This document shows positions 44,413 through 53,436 of a stretch of DNA of 64,000 bases, piece after piece. The stretch's first letter is position 1; each line of letters begins with the position of its first letter. The stretch covers positions 1 to 64,000 of the forward strand of contig MU831990.1 of assembly GCA_029204225.1 (NCBI GenBank). Direction: 5' to 3'. The stretch comes from Diphasiastrum complanatum (Eukaryota; Streptophyta; Lycopodiopsida; Lycopodiales; Lycopodiaceae). A program made the translations under genes and the position numbers. Below the pieces are notes generated by a model. That model saw only the letters and a program-made list of their open reading frames with translations, was not told the DNA's origin and made no database searches.

Positions 44413-44950
44413 ATCTCGGTGGCCATCATCATCAGTTTTTACCTGCCATCCGCACGGTGGTGGACATAGCATCGTTGACTACTTCATTGGCTCACCAACC
44501 TTAATTCCGTTTCTTCATACTTTTCGTATTATGCACCCTACCATCTCTAATCACTCTCTATTGCTCCTGTCTCTTGGCCATCCTACTCTTGGTACTGTTA
44601 CAACTCCGCACTCCACACGCCACCATCGTCCTTCTTTCTCTCCAATTGGTCTTCCTACTCACACTTCCTCTCTGGCCACAATGCTCGACGATTTCCCCTT
44701 CTCATCTTCAGTAGACCAAGACTTTCTAGAACCTATCGCCCATATTGTTGCTCCATACATCTCCTACGTTTTTAACCAATCTGTTATTTTTGGCTTTCCC
44801 ACACCTTGGTGTACTAACCTTTTGCACCCTATACTTAAGGCTGGTGATCCTCTGAATGTAGACGACTATCATACTATTATGATCAGCCACACTATGGCTA
44901 AGCTCTATGGTTCGGTTATGCAGTCTATCATCAGCGCTCATGCATAGACA
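44413..44950 (+). pseudogene. LINE B endonuclease end and RT start
   Basis: VFTCHPHGGGHSIVDYFIGS matches the LINE A YTCHPHSGDHSVVDYF block, so LINE B resumes here. The final S-D-H motif reads T-I-S-N-H. The RT start follows: FNQSVIFGFPTPWCTNLLHP, LKAGDPLNVDDYHTIMISHT and, after a stop near 44945, AGQAGFRAGYFT. RT then ends. Confidence 0.82.
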
Positions 44951-44984
44951 GAGGAGTTATATGCGGGACAGGCAGGTTTTAGAG

Positions 44985-45075
44985 CAGGCTACTTCACAGC
45001 ATACCAGATATTCATACTCCATAGCATACCAGAGCAAGCTACTCCATAGCAGACCAGATATTCATACTGAGATGT
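44985..45075 (+). repeat. Tandem duplication of about 46 bases
   Basis: AGAGCAGGCTACTTCACAGC with CAGATATTCATACT is followed by AGAGCAAGCTACTCCATAGC with CAGATATTCATACT. The unit sits exactly where LINE B jumps from RT start to ORF2 end, so it may be a repair footprint of the deletion. Confidence 0.8.
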
Positions 45076-45079
45076 ATCA

Positions 45080-45606
45080 TTGAGGCAGCTTCTCCTATCC
45101 TGATGCTCGTTGCTTGGGACTTCTTGTTCGTGAGATGCTTACTCTTCGTGAGTCTCATCTGCCTGTACCAGACCACCTGGGTTTAGAGACTCCCAACAGC
45201 TGCTTCTCACTAGCTTCTTTCGGACTCGAGCACATGCTAATGACTCCGATGATGGGATTCCTATCGCTGTGCCACCGTGGAAAAAGCCCAGATGTAGTCG
45301 GCACTTGCCTCCATCAGGGCCCACTGTACTCTCCACTCAGCGGACAATTCACACTTACTTTCGCTAATATGTACTTATTCTCCACCTAGCCCGGGTTGTG
45401 GGAATTGGTACTTTTTCTGTAGTTCTTCTGTTATACTTGGCCCGGGTTGTGGGCTTATTTCACTTATGCTTTGTTCTACTTTCATTTGTAGCTAGTTTAT
45501 AGCATTTTACGGCCATGTCTTCCTATTGATGATGCTCCCACTGTTGCTTGTACATATTTTCTTTTTGGTCTTATGCACCCACGGGTGCCCAAAAGACGTT
45601 AATAAA

Positions 45607-45610
<4 letters not shown>
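45080..45610 (+). pseudogene. LINE B ORF2 C-terminal tail and 3' UTR
   Basis: YPDARCLGLLVREMLTLRES corresponds to VDPRCVALMLREMFLLCRD in LINE A. A 3' UTR of about 200 bases ends GGTCTTATGCACCCACGGG then CCAAAAGACGTTAATAAAGC, the family 3' end. Confidence 0.75.
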
Positions 45611-45700
<90 letters not shown>

Positions 45701-45703
45701 ACA
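45610..45703 (+). repeat. Compound microsatellite (TC)n(AC)n at LINE B 3' end
   Basis: About 33 TC units followed by about 13 AC units, directly joined to the LINE 3' motif, the same arrangement as at 22177-22241. Confidence 0.95.
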
Positions 45704-48371
45704 AATCAAACTTGGAGAATGCAGGAACAATGTTTTTAAGATCGTTGTTTTTCTTACAGAAAAGATATTCTTGAAGATGTTGGTGGGAAGGATGGCCACC
45801 CATAGCCAAAGCTTGCTAAGCAAAGAAAAGTAGCTGCATGCTGCCAGTAAGGGTACTGTTAATATCTGCAAAAGGCATAAATCATTACAATTTATCACCA
45901 TGATGTAGACATACATATGAATTACAGATTTGTAGCTATTCACCATGATTGCTCTTACTTCAAGGTACTTGCATACAAGAACTTCAATGTGACAGAAACC
46001 CATTAGATATGTCACAGAAGCACGCTTACCGCTGCTATACGAACCACAATTATAGGTCCCAGTCGGTGCGTAAAACGAGGAAACAGTGACAGTTGAAACA
46101 CCAGCATGCAGAAACCTTATTTCAACAAGCAACTTACCATTAGACATTTTTATGTTGCAAAATTTACTACTTTTACTATTTGAAATCAAAGCGCAAAGTT
46201 GACAGAATATGAAAGTTGACAAATGGAAGTTCATACAGCCTGAAATCAAACAAAGAAGCCTGGTCTACAACCAAATGACATAATTTTCTCATTCACTATC
46301 TTTTAAAAAAGAGAGCCTTTAAGACCATGCTAAAGTATAACACCCCTGGATAATGCATTGAATGGATTGTTTGAAAGGAAAGATGGACCTATTCAACCCA
46401 TTTAATACACCAAACCTGTTAAAAACATAATTGTCTCCTCTCCACTATTGAAAGATGCCAGTCGTAATAAAGAAAGTAGTAACACCCCTGAATAATTGAA
46501 TGGATTGTTTGACAGGAATGACGGACCTGTTCAACCCCTGAATAAGGATTTGAATCAAAATGTACCATGTTAGAAGTTGATTCACTGGCTAGGTTAATCA
46601 TTTGGCAATCTTCCTTCTTGATGATGCCTCCTGGATGCTCGGTAGTTCCGAACCTTATTTCTCTATTGGCTTGGTTAGTGTTGCATGGATGTGTATCCAC
46701 ACTTTTGACATGGCGTTGCTCATTGGTGATGCATGTAGTCATACATGTGTGTGCATAGTTATGCATGTGCCTTTATTGGACATGCATGTGTTGACGAATT
46801 GTACTCTGTACATCTTGCATGCATCTACGATTGGGTGGTCAGAATTGCATCATGATATATTTGATAATATTTAAAATAAAATTATGGTATTTTATTATTG
46901 ATCCTTGGTTGAATTGCGAGAAGGTATCAAAGCCTAGGCTTATGATCTCCTTGGCTCGTTTTTTGAGATGTCAAATCATTAATGAGTGTTGAAGCAATAG
47001 CAAAGTGGATATTCCTGCAGGGAACTTCCATGGATTGTGAGTTGAATGCAACCTTGAGGTACAGTCAGTGATTTCAATGTCGTTACATAGCGAAATTGAT
47101 GCACAATATGCATGGCTTTTGAATATGCCTAAGATTGAAGCTCATGTAGCTTTGCATGTTCCTAATATAGAAATGGATGTCCATGCATGGCTTCACCTGT
47201 GCCTAACTTAGACATGCACAAATGTGCATGACGTCGTATGTGTCCCTTCTTGGACATGCACGGATGATCATGGCTTCACATGTGACTAGGTTGGGTTTGC
47301 ATTTTGGGTACGTGTCATTGCACGTGGCATTAACAATTTGTGAGGATTTTCTTGCACGATAACATTTTTGAAAATGGTTCTGATGATGCACCAACTTCAC
47401 AAATTTTTATTCTTTGCTATTTCTCATTTTCATTGTTGTTGTGGATAGGGAACAACCCCATGATTGTTTAGCTCTCATAAAAGTTAACTTCATGAAGAGT
47501 TTGCTTCCTTTGCGGGCTTATGTTCATTAGATGGTAAATGTAGAACCTTTTTTGGTCTAGAAAATCTTTTGTGAGTCTACTGTTGATCTTGAGATGCCAA
47601 GATAATGCACTTCCTAATCTATTCATTTATCTACCAAGCTAGTTCCATTCACAATGCTATTAGGTTGTTTGTAGGACTAACAAAAAAACGTATTGCTGCT
47701 ATATGATTTGGGCAACCCATTTCCTAGAATGGCATTATACTTTGGGGTGGGGCTCCAATCTCCCTCCCTTCTCATCACCTACTCCCTGTTTCCACAATCC
47801 CTTTTAAAGCCTTCCACTTGGACAAAGTCCTCGGAGCAGCAAGCTACAGTCCTTCCACTCCTACACACACTCCTATTTCTCCATCCCTCTTGAGGCTATA
47901 CTCACCCCCTTTAGGAGTTACACTAGCACCATCAACTCTATCAAATCCAGAATGCAGCAGAACGCGTTCCTGTGCATTTTTAAAAACATTAAAATAAAAA
48001 ACTAAACAAAAGCCCTTAATACTTATAAAAAGCACCTAAATAGTAGTAGAAAAACTTTTTGTAAACTACCCAAAAAAATTACCCTAAAGGAAAACCAGAA
48101 AAACAGTATAAATCATGTTTTTTTTGAAAAAAGTTGATAAAAAAAAAAATTCAGTGCACATTCTGGAAACGACTAATGGGGTTTTCTGGAATAAGATCCG
48201 GAACACATTCCGCAACGTGGCATCAAGAAAAGGTTCAAACCTTTTCTTTTTTGTTTTTTTTTCCGAATCAGGGCCGATTCGAATTGGCCCCTACCGATAC
48301 AATGGTTCGAACCGTGGTTCAAAACATGGTAGGCGATTCAAACCATGGTTCGATGCAACACTGCGTGGCAT
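45704..48371. other. AT-rich non-coding stretch
   Basis: No gene recognised. It contains a diverged direct repeat (46337-46403 and 46479-46545) and, near 47952, the GCAGAACGCGTTCCTG palindrome. At 48285-48365 are several TTCGAACC and AACCATGGTTC palindromic motifs close to the gypsy LTR end. Confidence 0.5.
46337..46545 (+). repeat. Diverged direct repeat of about 66 bases
   Basis: Both copies contain TAACACCCCTG(G/A)ATAAT, TTGAATGGATTGTTTGA, AGGAA and GGACCT(A/G)TTCAACCC. The start-to-start spacing is about 142 bases. Confidence 0.7.
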
Positions 48372-48501
48372 AGTTACGAACAAGACCACAATTATGCTAT
48401 GGCTGATCTATGAAAGCAGGACATAAGCAGTAATTAATCTAGAAAGCAAGAAAGAGAGCTTGAAGAGACTAAAGAGAAGAGAGATCGATATCATTACCTG
48501 T
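48372..48501 (-). repeat. Partial LTR (3' portion only)
   Basis: On the minus strand, TGATATCGATCTCTCTTC..., CTTGCTTTCTAG and TTCGTAACT match the last 130 bases of the family LTR. U3 and the TATA region are deleted, so the LTR joins directly to the integrase C-terminus. Confidence 0.78.
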
Positions 48502-49950
48502 ATGTGCCGGTGGCGTCGACTATGATATAGACGAACCTGTAATATAGCAGCAAGGAAAAATGGAAACAACTTGGTAGCAGTAGGAAACTCAGCATCACAA
48601 GGAGCGTCATCCTCAATAGCAGCACGTAATAAACTGACATGGAATACATCACAAGCACGTGTGGAAGTAGGAAGTTGTAAGCAATATGTAACTGGACTAA
48701 GAACCTCCAAAATGCGATAAGGCCCATAATAACGTGGTGCAAGCTTCTCAGTAGAAGCATGGCCCTGGACAAAATGATGACGTGCAAACCGTGGGCGTAG
48801 ATAAACCATATCTCCAAGCTGAAACTGAACATGGCGGCAATGACGATCAACTGAGTTCTGATAACGTTGTTGAACATGCTGTGAATGAGAACTGGCCCGG
48901 GTAATAAGCTCACAGGCACCTATTAGAAAGGATGCAAGTGTCACAGGTGTATCCTGAGGAGGAAGAGGAATGCCAGGTAAAAGAGGTGGATAGCTATGAG
49001 ATAATAAAAATGGTGAGACGCCTGTGCTGGTACTAACAGAGCTGTTATAGCTATACTCTGCTAAACATAGATGCTGATCCCAATCCTTCCCAGAAGGAGT
49101 AACAAAATGGCGTAAATAATCCTCAAGGATCCTGTTAAGGACCTCAGACTGCCCATCAGAAGTAGAGTGATAAGCAGAACCCATAAAAAGATGTACATCC
49201 AAGATACGCATAAGCTTTGTCCAGAATATGGATGTAAACTTACTATCCCGATCAAAAAGGATAGTACGAGGAAACCCATGCAGGTGGAAAATCTTTGATA
49301 GGAACAAACGTGCACACTGCTCTGCTATGATAGTACTACGAAATGGTATAAAATGTGCCTGTTTTGAGAACTTGTCAACTACCACCATACTTGAATCGTG
49401 ACCACGCTGGGTACGGGGAAGGCCAAGGATAAAGTCCATAGATATATCAGTCCACTGGCGATGAGGAATAGGCCAACTCTAGAGCAAACCAGCAGACTTA
49501 ACACGGGAGTACTTATTGACAGAAAGGGCAGGTACAAATAAGTATAGAAAGCTCAGATTGAAGAGAGGTCCAATAGAAATGGTCCTTGAGATGAGCATAA
49601 GACTTCTGAAAACCAAAGTGACCCCCAACAGGGGATGAATGAGCATCCGACAACAATTGAGAACGGATATCCAAGGAACTAGGAATACAAAGAGAACCAT
49701 AACGATAGAGACGGTGGTCAACAATGGAGTAAACCTGATGAGGATGGGACGAAACAGGTGGGGCAGAACTATAAACATCACGAAAATCAGAACATGTAAG
49801 GTATGCGGCAGGTAGATAATCAAACCATGTAGGAACAGTAGCCACAAGTGTATTCAACAAAGCTGGAAGACGAGACAATGCATTAGCAGCAGTGTTAGCA
49901 CGACCAAGACGATACAATATAGAAAAATCAAAAGACTGTAAAAACTGCAA
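48502..49950 (-). pseudogene. Gypsy RNase H tail and integrase, chromodomain missing
   Basis: FDFSILYRLGRANTAANALS leads into the zinc domain GGHFGFQKSYAHLKDHFYWT and CPFC. A frameshift and stop near 49500 precede the core frame 48408-49439: MDFILGLPRTQRG, ILFDRDSKFTSIFW, DGQSEVLNRILEDYL, then the GPY/F module. The frame is open from the first core D to the end, the longest intact integrase stretch of this family in the window. It ends RRHRHIQ, where the other copies go on to the chromodomain. From there the last 20-odd codons are LTR. Confidence 0.92.
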
Positions 49951-50790
49951 CCAACGAAACTAGAGATTACTAAGATCACGCTGAGAACAGAGATAACGTA
50001 AAGACTGGTGATCAGTAACAATGTCAAACGGAACTCGATAAAGATAATGGCGCCACTTCTTAAGAGCATAGATAATAGCAAGAAGCTCTTTCTCATGCAC
50101 AAAATAACGTTGCTCATAACAGCGAAGACGATGCGACTCATAAGCAATAATGCACTGTGACTTGCAAAGCAAAGCACCCAAACCAACATTACTAGCATCA
50201 GTCTCAACCATAAACTTCTGATCAAACTGGGGTAAACACATAACGACAGCATCAACAACAACACGATGAAGAGTATCAAACGCTGACTGACAATCAGAAG
50301 TCCAAAGAAAAGTACGAGACTTCTTCAAAAGTGCATGAACAGGAGCGGCAATAGTGGCAAAATGAGGAACTGGACTTCAAAGGTGAGTGGCTAACCCAAG
50401 GAACATACGAACATGATGAAAATCAGTCGGAATAGGCCAATCCTGGATGGCCTGAACTTTATGAGGATCCAAACGAATGTGCCCATCACAAACAAGAAAA
50501 CCAAGAAACTCGATCTCAGCAACAGCAAAAGAACATTCAGACAACTTAGCAAATAACTGGTGATGTACAAGTAACTGAAAAACAAAGGAAAGGTGGGAAA
50601 CATGCTCAACAAGAGACTGGCTAAAAATAAGAATATCATCAAAATAAACCAAGACACATCGACCAAGAAGCGGAAACATGATGTTATTCATCACATTCTG
50701 GAACGTACGAGGGCCATTAGTAACACCAAAAGGAAGCACACGAAATTCATACAAACCAAGATGAGTACAAAAAGCAGTCTTATGTTCACG
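49951..50790 (-). pseudogene. Gypsy RT palm to RNase H fragment
   Basis: HKTAFCTHLGLYEFRVLPFG is followed by YFDD in LVYFDDILIFSQS, IEFLGFLVCDGHIRLDPHKV, a frameshift near 50375, and FMVETDASNVGLGALL, VHEKELLAIIYALKKWRHYL and DIVTDHQSLRYLCSQRDL. This copy keeps the KKWRHY block that the 14622-20584 element lost. A stop follows L-S-N-L at 49958-49960. Confidence 0.92.
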
Positions 50791-51389
50791 GACAATGCCA
50801 CGAACTGCATTGATGGGTGTACTGGTAGAGGCCGAGTTCCCTCACATTGTTCATACCCCCTGTGCAGCGCACAGCATAGACCTTCTGATGGGGGACATAG
50901 GTGCACTTCCTTGGGTTAGAGCCATCGTCCGTGAGGCCCTCTTCCTGGTGACTTTTGTCACCAAAAAGAGGCGTGTTCTTGCCATGTGTGCGCCGCACAA
51001 CACCTCCAGTGCCATCGATACCGTTGAGGCCTGCAGCCCCTTCATCGCCATCCACTTTTGCAGCAGCAGGTCTCCATGGCAGGCCACCATCTGTGCCCAG
51101 ATCTTCTCTTGCAGCACCCACATCTACAGACGCTCCTCCAGTGGCAGCACCCACAGCACATCCTCCTCCATTGGCAGCACCCACTGCAGCAGGTGTTGTT
51201 GGTTTAGCCTGCTTGGGGGCTGATGCGGAGGCAGATTGGGAGGATGAGGATGACGAGTCTTCCCCCTCGGATACACAGCCCATGCCAGTTCCAGACAGGC
51301 ATGGATATCAGATGCGAGAGTCAGCTCGGGGCCCTGAGTTGTCTCCGGAGCATTCATCTGAGTTAGAGCCAGAACATTGGTTGTAGCTC
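50785..51389 (+). pseudogene. hAT transposase fragment A (internal deletion)
   Basis: The start DNATNC then MGVLLEAEFPHIVHTPCAAH and SIDLLMGDIGALPWVRAIV is the middle of a plant hAT/DUF659 transposase. At about 50970 it jumps to the Pro/Ala-rich C-terminal tail of the same protein (second frame: PCVRRTTPPVPSIPLRP, CLGADAEADWEDEDDESS, ELSPEHSSELEPEHWL). The corresponding full region is at 53437-55500 on the minus strand. The left end joins a gypsy RT fragment within the shared word GTGAACATAAG/GTTCACGG. Confidence 0.82.
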
Positions 51390-51948
51390 TGTTATTTTAT
51401 TTTTAGCAGTTTGCTATCATGTTCCATGTTTAACAGCCAGATGGCCGAACACTGTATTCAGACCATTTTCCATACTATATTCAGTGTTGGACGTACTTTA
51501 TTCGCTGCACATTTTGTATTTGTCGATTTGTAATTGTTATGCTCTGTTTTCAATTTTATTTCGAATGGTATGTGCGTAATTACAATTAGTTTCAACTGCA
51601 GAGATTGATAGCAGATGCACAACACAGAAATACAACCCCCTTTATAGCATTTTATAAACACACATATTACATTGCAATACACTAGGCACGCGTTGCACAA
51701 AAAACACACCGTACATTGATTCATCAAATGTATCAAAGTTACAATACGTTTTCCCGCCATATACGGCTGGGGCTGTTCTTTACACTATGTTAGACACTAA
51801 ATGCTGCCTCATCTATTGCCGAAAATTACATAACAACAGTCAGCCACATACGGCTAGAAAATATTATTTTTGTGGTGTCGCCCTGGTACCGCTGGTCTGA
51901 GGGTGGCACCATAACCGCGGTACCATAATGGCAGTACCACACATGCCA
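51390..51948 (+). other. 3' UTR and terminus of hAT fragment A
   Basis: After the stop the sequence matches, block by block, the minus-strand 3' UTR of the larger hAT element (CTCTGTTATTTTA, CAGTGTT-GACGTACTTTATT, GCACATTTTGT, and the GAAAATTACATA with ACATACGGCT box at 51822-51858). It then passes to a GTGGTGTCGCCCTGGTACC terminal segment, resembling the far right end of the larger element near 57022. Confidence 0.65.
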
Positions 51949-52080
51949 TATGATATATGTATATCATAGTGTCCCTTGGTACCCTTGGTCTGGTACCGCT
52001 GGTATGGTACCGCCGGTACCATAACAGTAGTATCGCCAGTACGGTACCGCCCTGGGATCCGCGGTACCAGGGCGGTACCA
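51881..52080. repeat. GGTACC-rich terminal repeat cluster
   Basis: About nine GGTACC hexamers and several CGCGG and GGATCC words fall within 200 bases, many in mirrored or inverted pairs. A related short cluster (GCGGTACCGGGATCCGCGGTACC) occurs at 57032-57054. These look like subterminal repeats of adjoining hAT elements. Confidence 0.75.
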
Positions 52081-52379
52081 TTTATTTATATATATATTTT
52101 TTGATATTTTAAATACTTAATTATTGCTTTTTACCTACCAAAATAGGTTAAAAAATTGAAAAAAAAAAGAGTTCTTGGTGTAAAAAGGGAGGGTACAGTA
52201 CATGGTGCAAGGGACACGTGCAACAGCACATGGGCACTGTGGGTGAGCAGACCATGGGGCCAATGGGAGAGCAACACAGGGGGAGAGCAACACATGGGGG
52301 CAGGTACAGAGGCACATGGAGGGATGATAGGGATGCACATGGCCGATCAGGCTGTGGGGATAGATAGGCACTCACAATG

Positions 52380-52863
52380 CCATTCTGAGAGGCATTTTCA
52401 GAGGCTGTGAGAGAGCCAATGATAGCCAGTGAGAGAGCCAGTGACAGGCTGTGAGAGGCTGTTTGGGAGCCAGGGTGCTGTGAGAGGGTGTTCGAGGACC
52501 AAGGTGCTGTGAGGAGAAGGTCGATCGAGATGGCAGTGCGCATACCACCGAAGCCCAAGGGCGAAGCCAAGGAGGAAGCTCGAGGAAGATATTCGAAGGC
52601 ACAACAAAAGACATCAGAAGCAAAAGGCAGAGATTGCAGAGATGCTGCGACAGACTCGGCAGAGACACCCAGAGCTGCAAATCCTCGCCCCCGCTGTCGA
52701 GCTGGATTTCGGCGAGCAGATCGGCATGAACTTCACACGACGGCAGCTCATCATGGTCAGGGAAAGGGCGGCTAGACGTCGGGCTAACCAGATTGGCGAG
52801 AGCGACAGAACAATGCACCTGACGAGGGCGAGGAGTCGGTGGAGGATCAGTAGGCATGTTTAG
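52380..52863 (+). pseudogene. Possible second ORF of the hAT element, unidentified
   Basis: A GC-rich block with long open frames on both strands. The most protein-like is on the plus strand, ending at 52863: KLEEDIRRHNKRHQKQKAEI, LRQTRQRHPELQILAPAVEL, RRQLIMVRERAARRRANQIG. It is charged and probably helical, and its start is disturbed by a frame change near 52560 (MAVRIPPKPKGEAKEEARG lies in another frame). I do not recognise the family. It converges with the transposase gene. The 205-codon minus frame over the same DNA looks like a shadow. Confidence 0.35.
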
Positions 52864-53436
52864 AATAGATAAGGTCCAGCCGTATGTGGCGGGACCGTTG
52901 CTATGTAATTTTCGACAATTTAGGGTGCGACAAATAACTAGATAGCTGCTTAGAAAAAAGACGGGATATGTAATGTTATCTTGATACAACGGCTGAATGA
53001 ATATATAGTTGTTTTTTGTGCAATGCGAGCCTGGTCATGTGCAATGCAATCTCTGTATTTTTTTAAATGCAAATGTAATACATGTGTTTATGAAATGTCG
53101 TCACGGGTTTGGGGTGTAGGGGTAATTGCTATGCTCATGATCGTTTGGAGTGCATGTGCTATCAGTTTGCTGTGGCATCAATGATCGGTTTGTAACTGCA
53201 TTCATGTGAAGCTATCATTCACTTCAATCGAAATTAGTTGAAAATACGATTCACATGAGCACATAGAATTCGACATAAAATTGAAAATACATCATCACAT
53301 GTACAGAGCGACACATGCACAATGTGCAGCAAATAAAGTACGCCAAACACTGTATATAATGTGAAAAAAGATCTGAGTACCATGGTCGACCGTCTGCTAG
53401 AAACAAACTACTGAAACTAAAATAACAGAGCCACAA

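Larger units (their letters stand above)
41787..45703 (+). mobile_element. LINE B with internal deletion and nested gypsy pieces
   Basis: ORF1 (41787-42521), the start of ORF2 endonuclease (42550-43172), a foreign chimeric gypsy block (about 43173-44407), the endonuclease end and RT start (44413-44950), a jump to the ORF2 C-terminus (about 45080-45390), and a 3' end with the family motif passing into (TC)n(AC)n. Most of RT, including the active site, is deleted. Confidence 0.82.
48372..50790 (-). mobile_element. Gypsy chromovirus copy, minus strand, truncated at both internal sides
   Basis: Same family as 14622-20584. It covers part of RT to the integrase C-terminus, then jumps into the end of an LTR and finishes CGTAACT at 48372. 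The 5' side is cut near 50790 at a join with hAT sequence. gag, protease, the RT start, the chromodomain and most of the LTR are absent. Confidence 0.88.

Noticed and set aside
45599-46249. Minus-strand 216-codon open frame
   Set aside because: Its C-terminal part is translated (TC)n(AC)n microsatellite and the rest has no recognisable motif.
52372-52989. Minus-strand 205-codon frame
   Set aside because: It covers the putative plus-strand second ORF and a 3' UTR; its Ser/Leu-rich composition looks like an antisense shadow, although neither strand is certain.
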